A DNA stretch of 64,000 nucleotides from Pelecanus crispus (lineage: Eukaryota > Chordata > Aves > Pelecaniformes > Pelecanidae): assembly GCF_030463565.1 (NCBI RefSeq), contig NC_134656.1:811001-875000 (forward strand), given 5' to 3'. Shown here piece after piece: positions 22,678 through 33,125 of the stretch. The notes beneath the pieces are model-generated. The model made no database searches, was not told the origin of the DNA, and worked only from the letters and a program-made list of their open reading frames with translations. Both the position numbers and the translations under genes were made by a program. Position 1 is the stretch's first letter. Each line of letters begins with the position of its first letter.

Positions 22678-25600
22678 ATGGCGAAGCTCTGCACCCTGAG
22701 CATCCTCCTGAGCCTCCTGCTCGCCGCTCACACCACCCGCTCACCCGACTGCGGGGGCATCCTCACCCCATCAGGGCTGAGCTACCGTAAGTCCGGACCC
22801 CGTATCTCCCACACCGTCAGCAGGGAGGGCAGGCAGCAGCATCTTCCAGTCCGGTGACAAAATACCAAAGACTGTCACCAGAAACTTCTGCCCTTAATCA
22901 GATCACTTTCATCATCCCCGTTCCATAGCTAGTAACGGGGGGGTTAGTAAAGGATGGACGCGTGTCACCTGGACGGATTTCAGTCTGTCTGTCTCTGTGC
23001 ATCAGACTACAAGCTCCAGAGGGTCTCATAAAATATCTGCCCCCTTTCACAGTTGCTGAAGTTTCCAAGTCACACGCAGAAGCAGTCCTCAGGCAGGACC
23101 TAATGGCCCCAGCAGTCCCAGACCTGTTTCTCGGCTCCCCAAAGCCCAGCAGGTGAGTCCGCGGTTCCGCCTCGCCCAGGCTTTGCCACTATACCACTGG
23201 TTCATGCTGGTGTCTAGCCGGAGCGCTTTGAATATTGTCACAAAAGGTGTTTTTCCAGTGAAGGCAAAAATTCTCCTGGAGATCAGCACGGCTGTTTACT
23301 AGAGCGGTTTAGAAACAAGCTCCTGGCTCCTCATTGGGGATCTAAGGGCAGCAGCCCTGGTGCCACCCTCGGGGCACTGATTTATCCGTGCACTGTGCAC
23401 ATCTCATGGACTTTTGGGGTTTGCCCACCGTGAGAGCAGCCAGGGATTGCTCACCAGTCTGCGCTGGTCTCCCGACGCCTTCATTTCTGCTCCAGCAGGA
23501 ACCAAATTAACTCCGTCAAAGTCACTGGGCTGTCTCTGTCACTCATCTCCGACACCGGGCTGCGGCTGAGCGTCGATGTGGACCTCGGCATCACACCTGC
23601 CCCGTGAGTGCCGGGGCCGCGGGGCTGGAAGCAGCCCAAGCTCCCGCCCGGAGCGATGGGGCCGCATCCGGCACCTGCCGTCTGCCTGCGGGAGCAGGAG
23701 GGGCCGGGGCGAGCGGGACCGGGAGCAGCGCCCGCGCTCCAGCCTCCGCCTCTCCTCCCCGGCACAGCTCGACCACCAAGGTGATGAGACTGTCCATCCT
23801 GGCAGACCTCCACGTGGAGATGAACCCCAAAGGCAACCTGGAGCTGGCGACCTCTGCCTGCAAACCCACCGTGGAGGAGATGCAGAGCACCGAGGAGGTG
23901 GAAAGGTCGACCCCGCAGTTTTCCTTGTTATGGAATCTGGGTAACAGGGGGAAAGAGGCACAAGCATTTCTAGGCAGGAAGGTGATATGACTAAGATCTG
24001 CTTGCTGCCCTAAAAGCTTACAAAGGTTAACACAAAAACATTATCTTCATGGGAGGAACTTCCTTCTGCTTGCAGGGTTGGCTCCCCCCCATTTTAAGAG
24101 AGTTTCATTCTCTCATAAGGGAGCAGATCTTTTAGTGTAGCAGGAACATTTTTAGTGCAAGTCCAACAGCAATTCTTCAGCATTTTAGGATTCTGAGTTG
24201 TAATCATAGCTTAATAGATGATAGAAAATAATGGTAATGCTGCCTCTGGATGTCTTTTGGGTCAGATAAAAGACGCTCACCTACCCTTGGCTGAGCTGGT
24301 TCTCCCCTAACTTCTTCCATTCTGTTGTTTTCATCCAGCAAGTCCTCCAGTTCAGAAGCAGACAAGGAGATTAATCTCGATAAGGTAAGATAAAGTTTGT
24401 AAGGGCGTGAGACAGGAGAGGACAAAGCTGTGCAGGTCTGTAAGCATTAGAGCACCTTCAGTCAACCTGGTGCTTTGCCGGGTCTCCCCCGCAGCCCCGC
24501 GGTCACAGGACGCTCCCATCCTCTGTCTCCCGGCTGCCGCATGGCCGGCCCATGGGGATGCGCGCGCCAGAGGTGTTCAGGGAACGCCTGATGCCAGCAG
24601 ACCCTCCTCTTCATCTACCACCTCTCTTTTTGTTCTTTATTCCATAGATTTGCCTGGAAGTCTCCAAATTGCTGCTTTTGCCGAACGAACAGCTGATTTC
24701 TCTGACAGGTGAGCATTTGGCTTTCAGTCTCCATAGGACTAAAGGCTTCGGGGCTCATTTTGGAGCAGGTCACAAGATGGGATGGGCTCCCACCCTGCAG
24801 CAGAAACCCAGCAGCAGCAGCTCTGCCACCATCATCTCCCCAGGACCCGCTTCCCCCGCCCGGCTCTCTTTCCCCGTCTCTACTTGGGAAACCCAGACGC
24901 TTCCCAGACCCTACCTGCCATCACTGCTCCCCTCCTCTTTCTGAGCGTCCCTCTGCTCGGTTTGCAGCTCTGTTCCCCGTCACGCCGAGCTGCCAGGTCC
25001 AGTACCTGCCCCTGGCTGCGCCCGTGTTCTCCGACCAGGGAATCACCATCTCCTTGCAAGTAAGTCCTCATTTTCCAGCACTCACAGCTCAGCTCCAGGC
25101 TTTGGGAGAGCTGCTTCCTCCCAGTGCTATGTGCCGTGAGGCACCTCAAACTCCTTCCCTTCTTGCCCCTGTCCCTGCAGACGACTTTCCAGGTGGCGGG
25201 GATGGCAATCCCCCTGCCAGTCAGCCCCGTGCCATTCAGCATGCCCAAGACGGCGAGCTCCAGCCCTTCCCACCTCACCCTGGCTTTCTCTGAGCACTTC
25301 TACACCAGCCTCTTCTTTGCCCTGGAAACGGCTGGAGCTTTCAACATGACCATCCCGGTGAGTAGAGCAAGCAAGGAGTAGAAAATTTGCATGGCACGAA
25401 CGGCTTGGAGGAGCTGTGTGCCCTGCAAAGGAATGAGAGTTTGTCTCCGAGTGCCCATGGGAGTCACAGCCCCCAAGACTCCCAAATAGATTGCTGGTCT
25501 AATGATGCACGGAGAATTTGCCGTGAAGAGTAACCAGAATGCTGCTCCTGGCACGTGCTGGTGCGCAGGAAGGCTCCCGTACGTACCCGTGTGCGGCACA

Positions 25601-28077
25601 GCGCTCACCGCAGGGGCCGTGCTGGACACGAGCCCGGAGCAGCAGCCCCAAGCAGCCGTCACTTGGATCACAAGCTGCGCTTTGTCTTTCAGAGCCTGCT
25701 GACCACCGCCACCGTGGCACAGAAGATTACTCAGGTTCGTCGCTGTCGCTCCGAGAGGCACGGCCCCAGCTCAGGCAGAGCCCCCAGTCCCCTGCCCGCT
25801 ACCCCAGGGGTGCAGGGGATGGCTGCTGTACCCAGAAATACCCCCCCTCCCTCGGCAGATGGGCTCCCTCTACCAGGAGGACCTGCCAGTGGTGCTGCAA
25901 GCCGTGTTCAGGAGCTCACCTCAGGTGGTGCTGGAGGAAGGCAAGGCAGCCCTGAAGCTCTTCTTCACCATCCATGCTGGGGCAGGCTCACCAGCTTTCC
26001 AGAGCTTCGTGAGCGTGAACGTGGTGAGTGTGCCCTGCGAGCGTGCCAAGGATGCTCTGCAAGCGTGCCTGGGCTGCACACAGGCAATGCCCTTTGCTCC
26101 GAGAGCCGGCCCGACTGCAGCCCTTGCAGGGCACTGATTCAGCCTTTACCTGCCCCAGCGCTCACGGTCCCGAGCAGCGTTTGCCTCTTGCATAGAGCAG
26201 GGCGCGAGGAGCACGTTGCAGGTGGCAGCACACGGACGGGTTCATCGCACCACACTATTCAAAGCCGAAGCAGGACCGTTTGCTCACCCTGATCCTGCCC
26301 TCTCTTGTCCCCTTGCAGGATATGTCTGCAGGACTCCGCATTGGTGTTGCCGACACAAGGATGACGATCTCTGCAGCAGTGATAGAGTAATGAACCCAGC
26401 TATGCTCCGAGTCCTCGAAGGGGACATGTCCCACTCATAGCAGGGAAAGGAGAGGCAAAGCGGTCCGGGGAATTTCTTAGCTTTTATGGTTTGGGCACTG
26501 CAGAGGTAGCTCTATCCCGAGGGAAATGGTGGGACTCCAGTAACATGGTTAGAGGGAAAAGTGGAAATCGCACCCTCCCACGTTCAGCACAGGCGTACGC
26601 GGGCGACCGGCACACGCCAACACCGTCTGCCTCTGCCTGCTCCTGCCACACCACCGGCACCGCTGCCGGCGACAGCACGTGCTCGACTGCCCCATCGGCA
26701 AACAGCCCGCGGCCGGGGGGCTCCGGCATCCCTGGCCACAGCAGCGCCTGCAGCTGCCCATCGCTCCAGACCCCGGCCCCGCAGCATCCCGCGCCCCAGC
26801 CCGCTCCCCGCAGCGCACGCCAGCGCAGCTGCCCGCTTCAGCGCCGCCCCGCGACAGCTGTTCAGTCTGGGTGCCGGAGGCCAAAACGTCCTCAAGCCCT
26901 TGCTGCCGTGCCCGGGGGGAAGTCAGGCTCTGGCCGCCTGCTCCGATGTACCCAGGCACCAGGTTCACTGCTGGCTTGGCCCTGAACTCAGCCGTGGTGT
27001 TTGGGGGAACATGAAAGTCACTGCTTATCCCGTTACAAGCAGCTCCTGTGCCATTCTTTGTTTTCTAGGGATATTGAGCTCAGCCTGGCTGCCTCTGACG
27101 TGGGTCCCGTGCCGGTAGGTGCCCCCAGCCACGCACCCCCCAAAGCGGCCAAGCGCAGCCACGTCCCCTTCTCACGCCGTGCTGCTGTGACTTGCTGAAT
27201 GCAACAGCTCACGCCTTAGCACCATCCTTTAACAGCCTGGGTGCTCTCAGCCACACCAGCCGGCTTAGATTGCCCTGAACCATCCCGGGCAGGCATTACC
27301 AGCAGGAAAATACTTACTTTGGGTGCTCGCTGCACCCTGCAGAAGGGAGAGGCTGCTCCACGTGGGATTAGGAGAGGTGCAATGAGCATCAGGACCCTTC
27401 TCTTGCTGGTCTCTGCCCCTCTCCTTCTGCTTTAGAGTCACGCCGTAAGCGAGCTGACCGTGGCTTTCCTTTTGGCAGGCTGCGTTACTGGAGGAGTTAT
27501 TTTTGCCCACAATCCGTGAGGAGGTACCAGCGCAGGTGAACGGTGAGGAGCCAGGAGTTTTGCAGCGGTGCTGCCACACAGGACGCACGACGAGGATGAA
27601 GGCAGCACGCAGCTGGCAACTTTCCCTCTTTTTTTTTTTTTTCCTAGTGGTCCTGAGCGAAGGCGTATCCCTGCCCCACATCTCCAGCTTTACCTACACC
27701 GATGTCAACGTCATGATTCACAAGGTAAGAAATACGACATTTAAATTGCTCCCTGCTAGGTTTGATTTAAAGGGAACCCAGGAGCGATGCTTACCTCCTG
27801 GCTCCAAAATAATATGGAGTCTGCTCCCTTAGCCCTGTTAACCTGCAGAGCCAAGTTTCGTCGCTTCAGATAGGCACAGTTCCTCTCCAGCCCCGCTGAC
27901 ACGAGCAATAGCTGTGTCGGAGGGGCCACTGGCCCGCGGCGAGCCCCGTGCGGGCTGACGCGAGCCACGCGGGCACCTTGCTCAGCCCTCGTTCCTCCCC
28001 TTGCTCAGGACTACGTCTTGATCCCCTGCAACCTCAAGCTACAGGCGCGGACTGGAGAGCAGGCCACCGTGGGCTGA
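22678..28077 (+). CDS. TENP: TENP (ovoglobulin G2), BPI-fold egg-white protein, intact, 452 aa
   Basis: Secreted BPI-fold protein; the chicken homologue is a major egg-white component (ovoglobulin G2). Coding exons: 22678-22786, 23053-23152, 23499-23603, 23768-23905, 24339-24384, 24648-24708, 24968-25059, 25181-25357, 25693-25734, 25859-26023, 26319-26386, 27069-27114, 27479-27542, 27648-27724, 28009-28077. Together 1,359 nt with all phases matching. The protein starts MAKLCTLSILLSLLLAAH (signal peptide). Motifs matching TENP include PDCGGILTP, SYLAEVSKSHAE, LLLLPNEQLISLT, TPSCQVQYLPLAAPVFS, LAFSEHFYTSLFFALE and TYTDVNVMIHKDYVLIPC. The conserved Cys pair is in TSACKP and KICLEV. Three donors are non-consensus after GT (GTCGAC at 23906, GTTCGT at 25735, GTAATG at 26387). 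It is the only BPI-fold gene on the plus strand here. Confidence 0.95.
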
Positions 28078-28305
28078 ATTCTGGTGGCCGGAGTGAAACA
28101 GTGGCAAAATTGTTCTGTTGACTCTGAAATCGTGCTTTGTGTTTTATCACTGCTTGAAATGTTAAATCTTCTTTCTTGCCTTACTAAAACAATACTTTCT
28201 CACATTTAGGATAGCAGCCGTGCACTAGCAGCTTTCTCTTGCAATCCTGCTCTTGGTATTTTCATTGCACAAAGAGGATGGTTTGTAACAATGTTCCATA
28301 CTTTA

Positions 28306-28311
28306 ATTAAA
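28306..28311 (+). terminator. TENP: Polyadenylation signal ATTAAA of TENP
   Basis: ATTAAA, the common variant hexamer, lies about 230 bases after the TENP stop codon in AT-rich DNA. No canonical AATAAA precedes it after the stop. Confidence 0.55.
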
Positions 28312-28616
28312 CATTTCTCTCTCATACTGCATTTTCTGGTATGACTACTCACTTTTTTCCCCTCAACAATTTGTACCTAAAGCCAGATGAATTTTGTCTT
28401 GCTAAGAACTCGTACTAGTACAGATGTCCAGACCTTATATTTAATTAAGGGAGCATGAAAATTCCACTCATTTATAAGGATGCAAAGCAGCCCCGTGCCT
28501 CTCAGTTGCAGAACGACATGGCCCCTACCACAAGAGATCTTTCTTCTGCTTTTCCTCCATTTCTTGTGTTACTATGGGAACATTACAGCTGGTGGTTTTC
28601 CCTGGGTCAGAAAGAA

Positions 28617-28631
28617 GGGGGGGGGGGGGGG
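28617..28631 (+). repeat. Poly-G run (G15)
   Basis: Fifteen consecutive G bases just downstream of TENP. The length is not reliable in most sequencing data. The rest of 28312-29061 shows no gene. Confidence 0.9.
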
Positions 28632-29061
28632 CGGAAATCAGTCTGCACAGTGGTTTCTAATTTTAGACTTGAAGACAGATTTTCAAAACTATACTTCTGA
28701 CAAAGCCCATCACAGAGAAGACGCTGAATGAAACATGACTGCACACGTACAGTGCTACGCGCCGGCTTGGCACGCGCCCGCCCAGGGCGCCAGCGGCCGC
28801 ATTTGTCCATATTGGCCGCTCTTCCCTGCTGACCAAGCACACCTCTGCGCTCGAGAGGTCGGTCAGCAAACTAAAGGCAGAGGAAAAACCACAACAGATT
28901 GAGTGTCCAAAATGGAAGGGTGGGCTGGCAACAGAGCTCCTAAAGGCCCCTGAGCTGCTCCACTGCTGGGTGCTGTTGGCAGCTGCCTCTGGCCAGGGCG
29001 AGGGCATCGCTGTGCCGATGCCCAGGAAGAGCACCCTTATTGCTGACTTTGCAGCTCTCAC

Positions 29062-29618
29062 TGCCGTGGCTCAGCCCCAGCCAGCGGCTCAGCACCACGC
29101 AGCCATCGCTCACTGCCCCTGCCCCGGTGGGATGGGGGAGAGAATCGGAGGAGTGAGAGTGAGAAACACTCCTGGGCTGAGATAAGAACAGTTTCATAAT
29201 TGAAATAAAGTAAAATAATAATAATAACAATATAATAATAATAGTAATAATAATATCCAAAGCAAGTGATGCACAATGCAGTTGCTCACCACCCGCCGAC
29301 TGATGCCCAGCCAGTTCCCAGCAGCGATCGCTGCTCCCCGGCCAACCCCCCCAGTTTCCATACTGCCCATGACGCCGGATGGTATGGAATGGCCCTTGGG
29401 GCAGTTGGGATCAACTCTTCTGGCTGTGCCCCCTCCCAGCTCCTTGTGCCCCTGGCAGAGCAGGGGAAGCTGGAAAGTCCTTGCCTGGCACAAGCAGCAC
29501 TGAGCAACAACTAAACCATCAGCGTGTGATCAGCATTCTTCTCATTCTAAATCCAAAACACAGCACTGTGCCTGCTGCTAGGGAGAAAATTAACTCTATC
29601 CCAGCCGAAACCAAGACA
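29062..29618 (-). mobile_element. Solo LTR, ERVL-type endogenous retrovirus (copy 1)
   Basis: Minus-oriented LTR of about 557 bp running from TGTCTTGGTTTCGGCTGGGA (at 29618) to CCACGGCA (at 29062). It starts TG and ends CA on that strand. The 5 bp CTCAC occur on both sides (29057-29061 and 29619-29623), a perfect target-site duplication. The inside has a TTATTATT stretch and the Ser-rich TCTCACTCTC / CCGATTCTCTCCCCC block common in avian ERVL LTRs. There are no gag, pol or env genes, so it is a solo LTR. Confidence 0.85.
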
Positions 29619-29623
29619 CTCAC

Positions 29624-30632
29624 GAAGCTCTCTGATGGTGATGCTTCATTTAACACCCCAGCCATGAAACCATATTAATTACATATACATCTGCTTTCAC
29701 TTGCAACAGCTATACATAACATTTCTAGCCTCTGGAGCTGCTGAAAAGCACTTCAAAACCTCATATTTCAGAGACTTAGAAATAGGAAAGCAAACAAAAC
29801 AAGCCAAGTTGATTTATTATAAGGAGTATAAAACCCTGAAGGTTTATATGCCCAGCCTGGGGACCTGACTAATGATTTTAATGCCCAAAGTTGCCAATAG
29901 CAGGAACTGCTCCTAATAAAAGTTGCCTGGTAGAGCTGCAACCATTATTCTTTGACTAATATATCTTTAACCAGTTTCCCAAAAGGAATAAGCTACAGTA
30001 GTAAAAAGATGTATTTATTTGCCAGTGGATATTCTGGCTTTACCGCATGGCTCGGCATCTGCAGCGTAGGGTTGGGGCCATGGGAGCTGCACACGCCGAC
30101 TCCCAGCCCCACACATCCTACCCGGGACCAGCGCAGGCTTGGGCGCAGAGCCGGCTTACGCGGGAGAACTGGGGGCTTCTGCCGCTCCCTCCTGTCACCC
30201 GATTTACTGAGCCCCAAAAGCAATGCTGAAAAAACCATTTGTATCGGTGCCTCGGGCATAAACGAAACCCATAATTTCCCTGGGCAGTATCCCAGGGTGC
30301 CACAGGACGCACAGCTTCCCTTGCACATGGAGCAGGACGTGACAGCCGGATGGTTCAAATGCTGGAGAAACAGAGACGAGCCCCTTCACCAGCCCCCGTG
30401 GAGCAGCAGAGGGATGAAGCTTTGCCAGGGATATTCCTGGAGCAAGAGCTGGAGAGCCCAAAGTCCTGCTCACAGCCCGGGCAGAGCAGCCAGCCCATCA
30501 CACCCCACTCCTGCTGCTCACCCATAAGGAGATTTTCCAGCATGTCAGGGTGCTGGCACACCGGAAAACGATCGTTTAGTGGTTTTTCTGCTGTGGACAA
30601 GATTGTCCCAGTTCTTAAGAATTCCGATTTGC
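29624..30632. other. Unique DNA between the two solo LTRs
   Basis: About 1 kb with no retroviral gene content that I can recognise. Its short open frames have no supported motif, which fits two independent LTR insertions. Confidence 0.5.
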
Positions 30633-30637
30633 AGTTT

Positions 30638-31193
30638 TGTCGTGGCTCAGCCCCAGCCAGCGGCTCAGCACCACGCAGCCATCGCTCACTGCCCCTGCCC
30701 CGATGGGATGGGGGAGAGAATCGGAGGAATGAGAGTGAGAAACACTCCTGGGCTGAGATAAGAACAGTTTCATAATTGAAATAAAGTAAAATAATAATAA
30801 TAACAATAATAACAATAATAATAATAATAATCCAAAGCAAGTGATGCCCAATGCAATTGCTCACCACCCTCCAACCGATGCCCAGCCAGTTCCCAGCAGT
30901 GATCGCTGCTCCCCGGCCAACCCCCCCAGTTTCCATACTGCCCATGACGCCGGATGGTATGGAATAGCCCTTGGGGCAGTTGGGATCAACTCTTCTGGCT
31001 GTGCCCCCTCCCAGCTTCTTGTGCCCCTGGCAGAGCATGGGAAGCTGAAAAGTCCTTGCCTGGCATAAGCAGCACTGAGCAACAACTAAACCATCAGGGT
31101 GTAATCAGCATTCTTCTCCTACTAAATCCAAACCACAGCACTGAGCCTGCTACTAGGAAGAAAATTAACTCTGTCCCAGCCGAAACCAGGACA
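30638..31193 (-). mobile_element. Solo LTR, same family as 29062-29618 (copy 2)
   Basis: A near-identical minus-oriented LTR of about 556 bp. It reads TGTCCTGGTTTCGGCTGGGA from 31193 and ends CCACGACA at 30638. The duplicated target is AGTTT (30633-30637 and 31194-31198), different from copy 1. The two copies are therefore separate insertions and not the two ends of one provirus. Main differences from copy 1 are in the AAT-repeat length and scattered substitutions. Confidence 0.87.
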
Positions 31194-31198
31194 AGTTT

Positions 31199-32688
31199 CC
31201 TGCTCTGGATTTACTCCTGAACCCACCAGCAACTCAGAGCACTAGATTTACAAGTTGCAGAAATAACAAGTTACACCGAGGAGGCGCTGCCCTTTCCTTC
31301 TGAAAAGGTTCCTCTGCTCCTGCCCACTCAGCCCTATAAACGACGCGCAGGTCAGCGGGGCTGCCCAGCCTGCCCACCGGGGAACGGGGTCACACAGCCC
31401 CCCGAAACCCTGCTCTGCGAGCACCACGGGCGTACCGGCGTCAGCACGAGCAGCGGGGTCTGAAGCTCCCTGCTCCCGAGCGCGGCCCAATGGTCCACAG
31501 CGTTCCCGCTTCTTCACGCCTCGCTTTGCAGAAACTCCTCACTCGCGTGGCTGAGCTGGTGCTGGGGCCACCCGCAGCACGCTGCTTGGGCGGGGAGTGC
31601 CATCACCACACAGCAGCATCGTTTCTCCCCGGGACAGGGCAAGCTCTGCGCTACCAGCAGCCGAACAGCACGGTGCCACCGGCACCATCAGCCTGCACGG
31701 GGCTGGGAACCACAGGAGTCATTCGGACTCACCAAAGCACCGGTCTTCAGCACTGCCGTGTACTTCAACCCATCCAAAACCCTCCTGCCGTGATACCAGG
31801 CATGCCAGCCCACGCGATGACAGCGCGCAACACCAGCTTTGCCGTTTGGCACAGCAGAGGAGAGCTCTGGGCAGTTTGCATGAACCAGGACGGCCGACGG
31901 GTCCAGCGCGGCCTCTGCTGTGTTCAGTGACCCCTCTGCACCATCTCGCTGCGGTGCTGGGTATTAACGCGACAGCCAAGGGCTTTGGCCAGGCAGGTAC
32001 TGAACTATTCTTACCTTTAGGCAGGAATGCGGGACGGGACATTGCCCCTGTCCGTTACCGGATCGGTGCCAGACTTCTTCCGTGCATCACCCGTGCTTTA
32101 ACAGTGCCATACCACCACCAGCTTCGGGGACAGTAGCAATAAATAACACACTAGCAATAACATCTAGCACTGGCAAAAAAAAAGGTGTTTGACATGCCAT
32201 TTAAGACCTCAGGTTTATTTTTTATCCAGAATCATTTGTTTTTCTGAATCGAAAATGCCTGACTCCTTTTCCCTGTGATGTGCAAAGACCAACTGACTGT
32301 TACATCAGTCTAAGCAGACATGGGATATTGCGGGCAGATGGGAGTGCTCCAGTTCTATCATACTTCTCAGTCATCTGGTAATGAAGGTTTCCCTTCAGAT
32401 TCTATTAGGAAATGCTTCGTGACCTTTGGAAACTCGATTTCGTTCTGATTTCTGCTTGTGGACTAGCGTTTGGTCAGTAGGTTACCTGGTCAGGAGTAGC
32501 CACTGAAAATCCAAGTGTGTTTTTTTTTTTTTCTTGGGAAGTTTGAGTGGAAAAAGTTTTTAAACCGAAAACCAAAATATCAATTGTCGCAAAGGAACCA
32601 GGTCCCATAGGAGGAGGCAGGACAGATACTCTCCCTGAGAAGCATCAGAAACCAGAACCTTATTCCAAGCACTAAAAAAGTAGGAATG
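31199..32688. other. Intergenic: no gene recognised
   Basis: A GC-rich part (31.3-32.1 kb) with several short open frames is followed by AT-rich DNA. I see no BPI-type exons, signal peptides or known repeats. It separates TENP and its LTRs from the 3' end of the minus-strand BPIFB4-like gene. Confidence 0.45.
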
Positions 32689-32694
32689 TTTATT
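32689..32694 (-). terminator. Polyadenylation signal AATAAA of the BPIFB4-like gene
   Basis: The minus strand reads TTTTAATAAACATT here, about 430 bases past the stop codon at 33126. A second AATAAA lies near 32215. Confidence 0.55.
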
Positions 32695-33125
32695 AAAAGA
32701 GTTATATGACAAATGTATCCTGAGGGGCCGCTCAGCACTTCATACCCTTCTGAACGCGCATGGTGACATTTACTTAGAAAGCCATATGCAACAAGTTCAC
32801 TTTTTCATTCTATCAAGAACAATTTTCCCTTTAACAATTCCACTGCAGCATCACATGCAACCGCTGTAGCTGCGCCCCCCAAATCATGCTAATTTCTCTA
32901 AATAAATATTTGTACACAAAGCTGCCTATCAGGTTCTGGCTTATGCAAGTATCTCAGCACTCACACGAGCCAATTAACTTTAAAGTGTCTTAAAAGTTAC
33001 CAAGAATCTTGAATCAAGTTTAGAAAAGAAAAGTAGATAATGCTGGTCTCGATGTTCCATCCCCGCTGGTCTGTCTCCCTCTGTCTCTGCCCAGAGAGAC
33101 CTCTCCGTGCCCCGTACTCCCCGGC

